Of a stretch of DNA of 64,000 bases, positions 1 through 8,250 are shown in pieces; positions within the stretch are counted from its first letter, which is position 1, and every line of letters begins with the position of its first letter. The notes beneath the pieces were generated by a model, which was not told where the DNA came from, did no database searches, and saw only the letters and a list, made by a program, of their open reading frames with translations. This DNA is from Halovivax cerinus (GTDB lineage: Archaea > Halobacteriota > Halobacteria > Halobacteriales > Natrialbaceae). A program made the position numbers and the translations under genes. The stretch lies in the NCBI RefSeq assembly GCF_024498195.1, contig NZ_CP101824.1:2790001-2854000 (forward strand), in the 5' to 3' direction.

Positions 1-1
1 G

Positions 2-340
2 ACGGACGCGGGCTGGGCGCCGGGCTGCGTGGTGGCGTCAATCTACGTGTTCGCCGGGATTCCTGAGGAGATGCGCGCGGCGTTCGACCGCGTGGCCGAC
101 GACTTCGGCGGCGACGCCGTCAGCCGAACGGTCTACACGCCCGTCCCCGAGGGCGCGCTTACGGGCCTGCTCGCGGACGCCGACGATCGATTCGACGTGA
201 CCGTCGCGAGTCACCCGCGGCCGGGAGCCGATCCGGGCCGGGTCAAGGTCGCCGGAACCGACCCCGAGACGGTCGACGAGGCGATGGCCTGGCTCGAAGA
301 CCGGCTGGAGACTGTCGATCCGCCGGACGAAGCACGATAG
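2..340 (+). CDS. C-terminal part of a CinA/MoaB-like molybdopterin-binding protein (5' truncated by window edge)
   Basis: The reading frame is open from the first bases of the window, so the gene starts outside it; about 112 residues are visible. The segment 'PGCVVASIYVFAGIPEEM' is the turn that in archaeal CinA-N/MoCF-biosynthesis proteins follows the substrate-binding core (usual form: PGC.ve.vyvl.GiP.EMk). The tail 'RVKVAGTDPETVDEAMAWL' fits the end of the same family, whose full length is usually about 230-250 residues. The family binds molybdopterin-like or nucleotide ligands; the exact role of the archaeal members is not settled. A GTG at position 29 could be read as a start, but that would cut the fold in two, so I treat it as internal. 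Confidence 0.7.
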   Translation, partial: TDAGWAPGCVVASIYVFAGIPEEMRAAFDRVADDFGGDAVSRTVYTPVPEGALTGLLADADDRFDVTVASHPRPGADPGRVKVAGTDPETVDEAMAWLEDRLETVDPPDEAR

Positions 341-394
341 TCGCCCGTTTCGGCGATGATAACCGAATCCCAGTCGTCCACATCGTTCCCGCCC

Positions 395-889
395 TCAGAG
401 ATCCCGGGCGACCATCTCGCCCCAGCCGTCGAAGCCGTGGCGCTCGTAGAACCCGTATGCGCGCTCGTTGTCGGCGTCGACGTCGAGAACCAGCCGATCG
501 AGCGGGAGGTCCTGTTCGCTAGCCACATCGACGGCGGCATCCATCAGCGCGTCGGCGACGTCCGTACCGCGGTACTCGGGATCGACGTAGAGCTCGTTGA
601 GGACGGCCGCGTCCCAGATCAGCGAGAGTGTCTCGGGGAGGACGAAGACGTAGCCGACGGGAGTGCCGTCGGCGAACGCCATGGTCACCGCGCGTGGCTC
701 GTCGGCGAGACAGCGATCGACCCACTCGAGGTAGCGCGTTCGGTACTCGTCGGTCACCTTTCCCTCGTAGGCGGCCTGCTTGTCTGCACTCCCGGTCTCG
801 CTCCCGAGTTCCAGTTCGAACGCTCGCTTGAACTCCCACAGCGCCTCGCGGTCGGTCTCCGGATCGTACGGTCGAACGTCGACGGTCAT
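395..889 (-). CDS. GNAT family N-acetyltransferase
   Basis: This is a 164-residue single-domain protein. The GNAT core is visible: a central strand 'LNELYVDPEYRGTDVADAL' (motif A, with R/G residues that in GNATs hold the acetyl-CoA pyrophosphate), then 'LVLDVDADNERAYGFYERHGF', the typical motif B ending with N and Y/F residues close to the acetyl transfer site. GNATs move an acetyl group from acetyl-CoA to an amine; the acceptor cannot be told from sequence. It is convergent with the upstream CinA-like gene and stands alone on the minus strand. The first ATG at 889 gives a complete N-terminal strand, so no other start is needed. Confidence 0.85.
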   Translation of the reverse strand: MTVDVRPYDPETDREALWEFKRAFELELGSETGSADKQAAYEGKVTDEYRTRYLEWVDRCLADEPRAVTMAFADGTPVGYVFVLPETLSLIWDAAVLNELYVDPEYRGTDVADALMDAAVDVASEQDLPLDRLVLDVDADNERAYGFYERHGFDGWGEMVARDL

Positions 890-949
890 CGACGGACGTT
901 ACCCGGCGAGTCCCTTCGTCGTATCGGTATCCGTGAGACTGGCTGCCGA

Positions 950-1618
950 TCAGCGCTCGGTGTCACCAGTCCGGACGTCCTCGAAGATGCGAACGCCGAC
1001 GGCGAGGTAGCCGGCCAGTGCGACGACGAACCGCTCTCCGTTGTACGCGATCGGGAAGATTCGTTCAGGCTCGGGTTCGGGCTGGGGACCCGGATCGAAA
1101 CCGGTCCGATAGTGTGTGTCCTCGGTCGTGCCGACCGTCGTCGACTCCGAGACGGTTCGCGTGCCTTCCTCGCTCGTCGAGAACTCGACGAACGTCTGGA
1201 CGAACCCGTCGTGGTTCGAGAGGTAGAGTTTCCCCGAGAGGTCGTAGAACTGGTCGTGGAGCGGCCAGAGGAGGTTGACGCCGTTGAAGAACGCGTCCAG
1301 CAGGACGTGAGCGAAGAGCAGACACCCGAGCGTGGCCCAGAGGGTACGCGGTCCGCCCGGCCCCAGTCGAGTCCGGACGATCGACTCCGATCGAAGTCGG
1401 GTGTCCCAGTAGAGCGCCGCGCCGGGGACGAGGACCACGAAGATGTTGTGCAGTGCTGCCCGGTGGGTTCCGTCCCACACCATGCCGATCAACGTGTCCA
1501 GATCGAGTGCGGCCGTCGCCGCCAGCACGACCAGGATCGCCTTCGTGTCGAACCGGTCGCCGAGCAGGGCGATGCCCAGAAGGCCAGCCAGTCCGACGTG
1601 GACGACGGTCGATGGCAT
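950..1618 (-). CDS. DUF457/YdjM-like membrane metal-dependent hydrolase family protein
   Basis: A 222-residue membrane protein. It opens with 'MPSTVVHVGLAGLLGIALL', where an early His (H7) lies in the first membrane segment, followed by 'ALDLDTLIGMVW' with Asp residues and 'THRAALHNIFVVLV' with two His. This H...D.D...HR..H pattern is the hallmark of the DUF457 family (annotated as membrane-bound metal-dependent hydrolases; E. coli YdjM is a relative). A further 'LLFAHVLLDAFFNG' segment carries H and D. About four to five membrane segments are likely and the C-terminal part from roughly residue 130 is more polar. Family membership is well supported; a biochemical activity has not been shown for archaeal members to my knowledge. 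Confidence 0.75.
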   Translation of the reverse strand: MPSTVVHVGLAGLLGIALLGDRFDTKAILVVLAATAALDLDTLIGMVWDGTHRAALHNIFVVLVPGAALYWDTRLRSESIVRTRLGPGGPRTLWATLGCLLFAHVLLDAFFNGVNLLWPLHDQFYDLSGKLYLSNHDGFVQTFVEFSTSEEGTRTVSESTTVGTTEDTHYRTGFDPGPQPEPEPERIFPIAYNGERFVVALAGYLAVGVRIFEDVRTGDTER

Positions 1619-1755
1619 AGTGGGTCCTTCGCGTCGTCACCCTTGTACGTTTCTCCGTGACAGTCACGGGACACGAACGATCTCTGCCTCGTCACGCTTC
1701 GCGCGTCGACGTCCCGGTTCGATACGTACTTGCCAGTCCCGTCGAATGGGCGGGC

Positions 1756-2466
1756 ATGAGCGACGACGGGATCAAGGGTGCCCTCGCCGAGAAGATGGCC
1801 GGAGAGGTCGTCCTGTCGAGCGATCCCGGGGCGACGATTCGCAAGTGGCGGACGGACTTCGGCATCTCGCAGACGGCTCTCGCCGACGAACTCGACGTGT
1901 CGGCGTCCGTCGTCTCCGATTACGAGAGCGGCCGCCGAGAGAACCCCGGGATCGGCGTGGTCGGGCGCATCGTGTCCGGCTTGCTCGCCATCGACGAGCA
2001 CCGCGGTGGCGAGCGGATCAGACAGTACGGGAACGTTCTCTCGGCGGGGTTCGAGAGCGACGTCGTCTACGACCTGCGAGAGTACGCGACGACCCGCTCG
2101 CTCGGGGAATTGCACGACGCCGTCGACGCGACCGAGGTATCGTCCGGGAGTTCCGATCGGATCAGCGGGCACACCGTCATCGACAGCATCGAGGCCATCA
2201 CCCGCCTCTCTAGCGACGAGTTCGTCCGCCTGTACGGCCAATCGACCAACCGGGCGCTCGTCTTCACCGGCGTGACCCGCGGGGAGTCCCCGCTGGTCGC
2301 CCTCCGGGTCGTCACCCAGACGCCGAACGCTGTCGTCCTCCACGGGATCGACGAATCCGAACTCTGGGACCACGCGGCGGACCTCGCGCGAATCGACGGC
2401 TACTCGCTCGCCGTCTCTACCGCGCCGCTCGAATCGATGCTCGAGACGCTCGCCGCGATGGAGTGA
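1756..2466 (+). CDS. XRE-type helix-turn-helix transcriptional regulator
   Basis: A 236-residue soluble protein. Residues about 30-65 hold a clear XRE/Cro helix-turn-helix ('FGISQTALADELDVSASVV', then 'SDYESGRRENPGI'), which would contact DNA. The rest (about 90-236) is an alpha/beta domain with no named motif, found fused to this type of HTH in haloarchaea; it may bind a ligand or form dimers. An upstream in-frame ATG at 1657 would add 33 basic residues unlike a haloarchaeal protein, so I start at 1756. It is transcribed away from the DUF457 gene and ends before a repeat-rich gap. Targets are unknown. Confidence 0.85.
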   Translation: MSDDGIKGALAEKMAGEVVLSSDPGATIRKWRTDFGISQTALADELDVSASVVSDYESGRRENPGIGVVGRIVSGLLAIDEHRGGERIRQYGNVLSAGFESDVVYDLREYATTRSLGELHDAVDATEVSSGSSDRISGHTVIDSIEAITRLSSDEFVRLYGQSTNRALVFTGVTRGESPLVALRVVTQTPNAVVLHGIDESELWDHAADLARIDGYSLAVSTAPLESMLETLAAME

Positions 2467-2659
2467 TCGCACGAAACCGAGCGGCCGAATACCCTCCACA
2501 CGTCTCGACGACGTGTCCGACGGGGTCGATCCGTGTCTTCGGCCCTTCCGTCGGCGGGCGACGTACCCGGTCGGACCGACCGCGTGCCGTGACTCCTGTG
2601 GACGGGATGTGGACTGTGGAGGAGATGTGGATGCCGATCTGGCGATCAGTCTGATCGGG

Positions 2660-2800
2660 TGAGGAGGGTCGGTCGGGTGAGGTGGATGTCGATCAGGTGA
2701 GGTGGATATCGATCGGGTGACCGTTCGCGTCCGATCATGTGATGTGGATGTCGATCGGGTGACCGTTCGCGTCCGATCGGGTGAGACGAGTTTCGATCAG
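2660..2800. repeat. Imperfect tandem repeat, 42-bp unit with partial flanking units
   Basis: Two near-identical 42-bp units lie at 2702-2743 and 2744-2785; both contain 'GATCGGGTGACCGTTCGCGT' and differ at only a few bases. Shorter derivatives of the first half ('GTGGATGTCGATCAGGTGAG' and similar) extend the array to the left, and 'TTTCGATCAGGCGA' on the right runs into the gcvH stop codon. The array fills most of the gap between the XRE gene and gcvH, so both genes read into it. I see no open frame conserved across the units. Confidence 0.8.
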
Positions 2801-3180
2801 GCGACCTGCGCTTCGTACGTCTCGGCGTCGAGAAGGTCGTCGAGTTCCGCGTCGTCGTCGAGCGCCAGTTCGAGCATCCACCCCTCGCCGTAGGGATCGT
2901 CGTTGACGAGTTCGGGAGCGTCGAACAGGTCCTCGTTGATGGCAGTGACCTCGCCGCCGACGGGGGCGTAGAGGTCGGAGACAGCCTTGATGGATTCGAT
3001 CACGCCGAAGTTCTCGTCCTGTTCGATCGCGTCACCGACCTCGGGTAGTTCGACGAAGACGACGTCGCCGAGTTCGTCCTGGGCGAAGTCGGAGATGCCG
3101 ATCGTGACCTGTCCGTCGGATTCGCTCGCCCACTCGTGCGATTCTCGGTAGCGCCGGTCCGCTGGGATCTCGAAGCTCAT
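2797..3180 (-). CDS. gcvH: Glycine cleavage system H protein
   Basis: A 127-residue protein of normal length for the family. It carries the methylamine intermediate of glycine breakdown on a lipoyl arm and shuttles it between the P, T and L proteins. The lipoylation motif '[16 protein letters not shown]' is present, with Lys65 as the modified residue, and the N-terminal 'RYRESHEW' is typical. Its ATG overlaps the gcvT stop by one base (TAATG), so the two are translated as an operon in the order gcvT-gcvH. The P-protein subunits are encoded at 11.27-14.12 kb. The last codons lie at the edge of the tandem repeat array. Confidence 0.97.
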   Translation of the reverse strand: MSFEIPADRRYRESHEWASESDGQVTIGISDFAQDELGDVVFVELPEVGDAIEQDENFGVIESIKAVSDLYAPVGGEVTAINEDLFDAPELVNDDPYGEGWMLELALDDDAELDDLLDAETYEAQVA

Positions 3181-4286
3181 TATACCGTATCGATGAATGG
3201 GATGGGTTCAACCTTTGCCTTTTTCGTTCGGCCACGGACCCGGACCGAAATCTCGGTCCCCGGGTCTGCGTACTCGACGGGGACGTACGCGAGACCGATG
3301 GCGCGATCGAGCGTCGGACTCATGGTCCCGCTGGTGACCGTACCGATCGTTTCGTCGTCCGCCACTACCTCGTGACCGTGCCGTGCGATGCCGCGCTCTT
3401 CGAGGGCGAAACCGACGATTTTCTCGGTGACACCGGTCTCGTGCTGCTCGGCGAGCGCGTCGCGGCCGACGAAGTCGGTGTCGAGCGAGACGGTGAACCC
3501 GATACCCGCTTCGTAGGGGGTTCGCGGGTTCTCTTCGGGATGGAAGTCCTGCCCGGACAGCAAGAGCCCCGCTTCGAGGCGTAACGTGTCCCTGGCACCC
3601 AGTCCGCAGGGCTGGCACGTGTCGGCGAACGACCCCCAGATCGTCTCCGACTCCTCGGCAGGGAAGATGAGTTCGAACCCGTCCTCGCCAGTGTACCCGG
3701 TGCGGGCGGTCCAGCACTCGACGCCATCGAACGGGACGGCGGTCGCCTCGAATCGGTTCAGGGTATCGATCGTTCTGGCGTCGTCGGCCGCCTCGGCGAC
3801 CGCATCGGGTGCCTCGGGGCCCTGTACGGCCACCATTCCGTACTCGTTCGTCTCGTTCGACACGGTCGCATCCAGGTCCCACTCGTCGCGGTGGGTGCGG
3901 AACCGGTCGGCCGTCGCCTCGTCGGACCCCGCGTTCGGAACGAACAGGTACACCCGGTCGCCGTCGCGGTCGGGGAGTCGATAGACGACCGTATCGTCGA
4001 TAATCGTGCCGTCCTCGGCCGTGATCGTGCTGTACTGTGAGTCGCCCGGGTCGAGGCGTGCGACGTCGTTCGACGTGAGTCCGTCGAGCAACTCGCAGCC
4101 GTCGGGACCGGAGATCTCGAGCTGGCCCATGTGCGAGACGTCGAAGATGCCGACGTCCTCGCGAACGGCCTCGTGTTCCGCTCGGATGGAGTCGAATTCG
4201 ACCGGCATCTCCCACCCGCCGAACTCGGTGAAATTGGCCCCGCGTTCCTCGTGGACGTCCCGCAACGGCGGCGCGTTGAGCGACAT
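3180..4286 (-). CDS. gcvT: Glycine cleavage system T protein (aminomethyltransferase)
   Basis: A 368-residue enzyme that takes the aminomethyl group from lipoyl-GcvH, releases ammonia and makes 5,10-methylene-tetrahydrofolate. Family features are clear: '[13 protein letters not shown]' near the N-terminus, '[14 protein letters not shown]', '[11 protein letters not shown]' in the folate-binding domain and '[13 protein letters not shown]' with the Asp and Arg used for folate binding and catalysis. The C-terminal barrel ends '[10 protein letters not shown]'. An upstream ATG at 4361 would add 25 residues rich in Arg that do not fit, so the start is 4286 ('[12 protein letters not shown]'). It is the first gene of gcvT-gcvH. 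Confidence 0.97.
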   Translation of the reverse strand: MSLNAPPLRDVHEERGANFTEFGGWEMPVEFDSIRAEHEAVREDVGIFDVSHMGQLEISGPDGCELLDGLTSNDVARLDPGDSQYSTITAEDGTIIDDTVVYRLPDRDGDRVYLFVPNAGSDEATADRFRTHRDEWDLDATVSNETNEYGMVAVQGPEAPDAVAEAADDARTIDTLNRFEATAVPFDGVECWTARTGYTGEDGFELIFPAEESETIWGSFADTCQPCGLGARDTLRLEAGLLLSGQDFHPEENPRTPYEAGIGFTVSLDTDFVGRDALAEQHETGVTEKIVGFALEERGIARHGHEVVADDETIGTVTSGTMSPTLDRAIGLAYVPVEYADPGTEISVRVRGRTKKAKVEPIPFIDTV

Positions 4287-4443
4287 ACGCGGACGATTGC
4301 GACGTGCGTAGTAAGGTCTTTTCGTCGGCCGGCTCCCGGACGAACGTACCGGCATCCGCACCGTCGGTCACCACGGGGCCTCGATCGTGGTGACCGGCGT
4401 CGCGTGACGGCACCCTTTTCGTCCGGGCCGCCAAGTGCGGACC

Positions 4444-4893
4444 ATGTTCGAGCAGTTGCTAGAACGATTTCGGGCGCCGACGTCGGGCGTCGCACTCGTC
4501 GTCGACGGACCGAACGTCCTCCGCGACGAGTTCGACGTCGATCTGGACGACGTCATGGCCGTCGGCCGCTCGGAGGGGCCCGTGGTCGTCTCTCGCCTCT
4601 ACCTGAACGAACACGCCCCTCCGGGCCTCGTTCAGGCCGCGGAAGCTCGTGGGTTCGAAGTGGTCGTGACGAGCGGCGACGTCGACGTCAAACTCGCTGT
4701 CGACGCGACCGCGCTGGTCGCGACGGGGCGAGTCGATACCCTCGCCGTCGTCTCGCGGGATACGGATTTCAAGCCCGTTCTCGAACGCGCCCGGAAGACG
4801 GGCGTGGAGACGATCGCCGTCGCGCCGGGCGAGTACGGTCGGTCGGACGCCCTCCGTAACGCGGCCGACCGCGCGATCACGCTGGCAGGCTGA
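4444..4893 (+). CDS. NYN domain protein (TIGR00288-like)
   Basis: A 149-residue single-domain protein. 'VALVVDGPNVLRDEF' near residue 20 supplies the first Asp-x-x-Asn of a NYN/PIN-like nuclease fold; 'SGDVDVKLAVDATAL' and 'VVSRDTDFKPVLERAR' supply the other conserved acidic residues (D..D and the 'SRDTDF' motif). NYN proteins are metal-dependent RNases or RNA-binding relatives; the archaeal TIGR00288 group has no assigned substrate. The start at 4444 is preferred over a GTG at 4435, which adds only three residues. It is divergent from gcvT and separated from it by about 160 bases. Confidence 0.85.
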   Translation: MFEQLLERFRAPTSGVALVVDGPNVLRDEFDVDLDDVMAVGRSEGPVVVSRLYLNEHAPPGLVQAAEARGFEVVVTSGDVDVKLAVDATALVATGRVDTLAVVSRDTDFKPVLERARKTGVETIAVAPGEYGRSDALRNAADRAITLAG

Positions 4894-5005
4894 CGTCGCG
4901 TCACCACTCGAACTGGTCCCCCGGCGACGTGGGGATCACGCGTCGATTCCATATCGGTCCGTGTGGATCCGGACGCTTTTTGCGGCCGCTCGCGAACGCC
5001 ACACC

Positions 5006-5851
5006 ATGACCGTCGCGGAGTCGCCAGTGCTCGACAACCACATGCACCTCGATCCGGACGCGGGCAGAGGTATCGACGCCGTTACCGACTTCGCACGCTC
5101 GGGCGGAACGCACCTCCTCGTCGTGAACAAACCCTCCTGGCACCTCGGACCGCTCCCGGCCGGTGCCGACGATTTTGACGCGGTGTTCGAAGCGACGATC
5201 GAAATCGTCGACCGCGCGTCGGCCGAACTCCCCGGTCGCGCGTGGCCGGTGCTCGGCGTTCACCCGTCGCTCGTCTCGCGACTCGTCGAGAACGGTCACG
5301 AACCCGGCGACGCCGGGGAACTGATCCGGACGGGACTCGACCGCGCGGCGTCGTTCGTCGGCGATGGTCGGGCGCTGGCTCTCAAGTCTGGGCGGCCGCA
5401 CTACGACGTGTCGGAAGCGGTGTGGGCCGAGTCGAACGACTGTCTGCGCCACGCGCTCGAACTCGCCAGCAACCACGATTGTGCGCTCCAGCTCCACACC
5501 GAATCGACCGAGGACCTGACCGAGGTCGCCGAGTGGGCGCGAGCGGTCGGGCACGATCCGCATCGCGTCGTCAAGCACTACGCGGCCGGTCGCCTCGACG
5601 GGGTCACGCCGAGCGTCATGAGCGAGACGGATCGACTCGAGCGGGCGGCCGAACGGGGTGAGCCGTTCCTCATGGAGACTGACTTCGTCGACGATCCCGA
5701 TCGCCCTGGCGCGGTGCTCGGTCCGAAGACGGTGCCACGTCGCGTCCGCTGGCTCGCCGACCGTGGCTACGACGAAGCGATCCGACGCGCGCACGTAGAG
5801 ACGCCCCGTTCGGTCTACGGGATCGACACGGAAGGGACGCTCACCCGGTGA
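5006..5851 (+). CDS. TatD-like metal-dependent hydrolase
   Basis: A 281-residue TIM-barrel hydrolase of the TatD/amidohydrolase superfamily. Metal-ligand motifs appear in the expected order: 'LDNHMHLDPDAG' (His-x-His on strand 1), 'VLGVHPS' , 'CALQLHTES' , 'RVVKHYA' and 'FLMETDFVDD' with the final Asp. The archaeal TatD-like group is related to bacterial TatD 3'-5' DNases, but substrate specificity is not readable here. The start at 5006 gives 'MTVAESPVLDNHMHL', whereas the longer frame from 4961 adds an atypical leader. It follows the NYN gene by about 110 bases and may share transcription with it. Confidence 0.85.
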   Translation: MTVAESPVLDNHMHLDPDAGRGIDAVTDFARSGGTHLLVVNKPSWHLGPLPAGADDFDAVFEATIEIVDRASAELPGRAWPVLGVHPSLVSRLVENGHEPGDAGELIRTGLDRAASFVGDGRALALKSGRPHYDVSEAVWAESNDCLRHALELASNHDCALQLHTESTEDLTEVAEWARAVGHDPHRVVKHYAAGRLDGVTPSVMSETDRLERAAERGEPFLMETDFVDDPDRPGAVLGPKTVPRRVRWLADRGYDEAIRRAHVETPRSVYGIDTEGTLTR

Positions 5852-6108
5852 ATACGCCGCTCGTCGCCGTCGCTCGACGACCGTCCTGGACGCACGGAAC
5901 TGACGATTTTGGACGTCGACGAGGTGAGTGCGATGTGTCACAGTCGGCGGACGAGCGAGTGGCGCGGATCGACGAAAGCGACGGGACTTCGTCGGGAGGC
6001 GAGGAGTGTCCGTTAGAGGGCAGATACGCCCCCGTGCGGTCGTGAGAAGGCTTTCGGGGCGTTCCACCGTAGAGAAAGGCATTTTACGCGGCCGGTGTAG
6101 GTTCGAGT

Positions 6109-6687
6109 ATGAGCACGCCCCCGACGGAGTTCTATTCGGAGGAACGCTGGCAGAACTGGATCGACCGAATCGACGACGAGGAGATCGATCCGGAGGACGA
6201 ATCGTCGGCCAGGTTACTGTTGAACCTCCAGGACGACACGGCCATCGCGGTCGCCAAGATCGTCTCCGCCTACGACGACGGCGATCTCGACGAGGAGACG
6301 GCCCTGGAGAAGATCGCCGAGGTCAGAGAGATCGTCCTCTCCGAGGTGGACATCGACGACGAGGAGACGCTGATGCTGGTCGACGGCGTCCAGACGAGTC
6401 TCGTCTGCGTCTTCTTCGCGGCGGAGGAGTACGTCGCCGGTGGCCCCGCCGAAGAGGCCACCGTCGAGGAGTACATCCGCGCCGCAGCGGACGCCGAGGC
6501 CGAAGAGGATCTCGACGCGGCGCTTGGCTACGCCGCACAGGCGGGAACCCTCGTCTTCGACGACGGGGACGTCGATATCTCCGTCGCCGAGGACCTGGAG
6601 TACGGCCTCGTCACGGAGTGGGTGAACGGACTCGACAGCCTCCAGAGCGCGATGAGCGATCCGGAGGTCGTCGAGGAGGACGAGTAA
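6109..6687 (+). CDS. DUF2150 family protein
   Basis: A 192-residue, very acidic protein of the haloarchaeal/archaeal DUF2150 family. It starts 'MSTPPTEFYSEERWQNWID', the usual N-terminus of the family, and is largely helical with blocks of Asp and Glu. No catalytic motif is visible and no function has been assigned that I know of. A TATA-like 'CATTTTACGC' about 27 bases before the ATG suggests a leaderless transcript. It stands alone between the TatD gene and the secreted pilin-like protein. Confidence 0.85.
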   Translation: MSTPPTEFYSEERWQNWIDRIDDEEIDPEDESSARLLLNLQDDTAIAVAKIVSAYDDGDLDEETALEKIAEVREIVLSEVDIDDEETLMLVDGVQTSLVCVFFAAEEYVAGGPAEEATVEEYIRAAADAEAEEDLDAALGYAAQAGTLVFDDGDVDISVAEDLEYGLVTEWVNGLDSLQSAMSDPEVVEEDE

Positions 6688-6736
6688 GGGGGCGCCGGCC
6701 GCCACACGTATTACTGAGCGGGACTGTCTTCAGTGC

Positions 6737-8170
6737 ATGCCCAGCGAGGGTCGCGAGCGCGGCGTAACCGTCGTCATCGGAGCCGTGCTCATGTTCGGTC
6801 TGCTCGTCTCCGCCCTCGCGATGTACCAGGTCAACGTGGTCCCGACGGAGAACGAACAGACCGAGTGGGACCACCACCAGCGGGTGACCGGCGATCTGAT
6901 CGATCTCCGAAACGCGATCGTCAACGCCGGAAATCAGGACACGACGCGGGAAGCCTCGATCGAACTCGGCGCCCAGTACGACTCACGGACGTTTTCGATC
7001 AATCCGCCAGATCCGGGTGGAACGATCAGAACGAATTCGACGGGTACCCCGCAGGTCGAGATCACGTTCGACGACGGGTCGACGGAGTCGTTCGACACCT
7101 CGTTCGTCGAGTACGAACCCGACTACACCGAGTACGACGCGCCGACGACGATCATCGAACACGGACTCGTCTACGACGAACACGGTCACGTGAACGTTAC
7201 GCGCGACGCCGGTAGCGTCGTCTCCGACGAGCGGATCGTCGTTCCGCTGATCGAGGGCGACCTCTCCGAGTCCGGCCGGTCGAGTGCCTCCGTCACCGTC
7301 GAGACGATAGACGTCTACCACGTGTCGTCTGACGTCGACGAGATTCGACTCCCGACGAACGCGTACTCCAGGTGGGACGACTCCTACGAGGTATCCGAAA
7401 GTGGAGACCACGCCGTCGTAGACCCCAAGAGCGATCAGGAGGTCTACGTCGCCCAGATCGCGGTCGGAGACGACCGCACCGCCAACACTGACACCAGCGA
7501 CAAATTGAACGAGTTCGGTGACCCGGTAACGGATCGCGGAAGTCCGACGGAGACGAACGAGTTCGGCCTCGCGTGGACGGACGATTCCGTTACCGCCTCG
7601 CCCGGGAACTCTGTGACCCTCACCGCGACGATCGACGACGATGTCGAGAACGCGTATGCGGACTTTTCGCTCCGTGATCCGAACGACGTCGTCGACGACT
7701 ACGATCCGAAAAATCGGATCGCCTTCGACGAGAACGCCGAAGCGTCGTTCGACGTGGCCCTCGCGAACACTGCGAACGATGGAGACGAAGTGACGGTGTA
7801 CGTCTCCAGCGGCGGAACCACTAGAGAGGCCACGGTGACGGTTCAACGCGGTAGTGGTGCCCCGACGATCGACAATCTGGATGCACGGAGCCAGGACCAT
7901 TCGAACCACGCCCGTTTCGACGCGGAGTGGGAGGCGACCGCCGGCGACAGTCCTATCACGGCAGCGACGATCGAACTCGTCGATCGGTCGACGGGAACGG
8001 TCGAAGATACCGTGTCGTACGACGCAAGCGACATAGACGGCCAGAACCCGAGCGATTCCGGCGTGTCTCTCGAGGACAAACAGGGCGCTGGTCAGGAGTA
8101 CTCAATCCGTCTCACCGTCGAAGACGCGAACGGAAACGTCGCCATAGACGAAATCGTTCGAACTGGCTGA
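6737..8170 (+). CDS. Secreted or surface protein with pilin-like N-terminus and Ig-like repeats
   Basis: A 477-residue protein. The N-terminus 'RERGVTVVIGAVLMFGLL' has a positive stretch followed by one hydrophobic helix, as in haloarchaeal pilin-like and DUF7289-type proteins processed or anchored at the membrane. The rest faces the outside and is acidic. From about residue 290 two beta-sandwich-like stretches follow, one starting near 'SVTASPGNSVTLTATI' and one near 'RSQDHSNHARFDAEWEA', which resemble fibronectin/PKD-type modules by their alternating hydrophobic pattern. I infer a cell-surface role. There is no operon partner: DUF2150 is 50 bases upstream and HMG-CoA synthase has its own promoter downstream. 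Confidence 0.7.
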   Translation: MPSEGRERGVTVVIGAVLMFGLLVSALAMYQVNVVPTENEQTEWDHHQRVTGDLIDLRNAIVNAGNQDTTREASIELGAQYDSRTFSINPPDPGGTIRTNSTGTPQVEITFDDGSTESFDTSFVEYEPDYTEYDAPTTIIEHGLVYDEHGHVNVTRDAGSVVSDERIVVPLIEGDLSESGRSSASVTVETIDVYHVSSDVDEIRLPTNAYSRWDDSYEVSESGDHAVVDPKSDQEVYVAQIAVGDDRTANTDTSDKLNEFGDPVTDRGSPTETNEFGLAWTDDSVTASPGNSVTLTATIDDDVENAYADFSLRDPNDVVDDYDPKNRIAFDENAEASFDVALANTANDGDEVTVYVSSGGTTREATVTVQRGSGAPTIDNLDARSQDHSNHARFDAEWEATAGDSPITAATIELVDRSTGTVEDTVSYDASDIDGQNPSDSGVSLEDKQGAGQEYSIRLTVEDANGNVAIDEIVRTG

Positions 8171-8217
8171 CCGGTAGCCAACCCGAGAATACGACGACTG
8201 TCGAAATCGCGAACGAC

Positions 8218-8229
8218 AATATGATATAG
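8218..8229 (+). promoter_or_regulatory. TATA element of the HMG-CoA synthase gene
   Basis: The AT-rich stretch 'AATATGATATAG' is centred about 27 bases before the ATG at 8251, the distance expected between an archaeal TATA box and the transcription start. This implies a leaderless mRNA and supports the chosen start codon. Confidence 0.6.
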
Positions 8230-8250
8230 TTCCTCGGACACACTCTATCT

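Noticed and set aside
2660-2800. CRISPR array
   Set aside because: Units are contiguous with no unique spacers and there are no cas genes; it is a tandem repeat. The same applies to 9626-9736 and 63228-63321.
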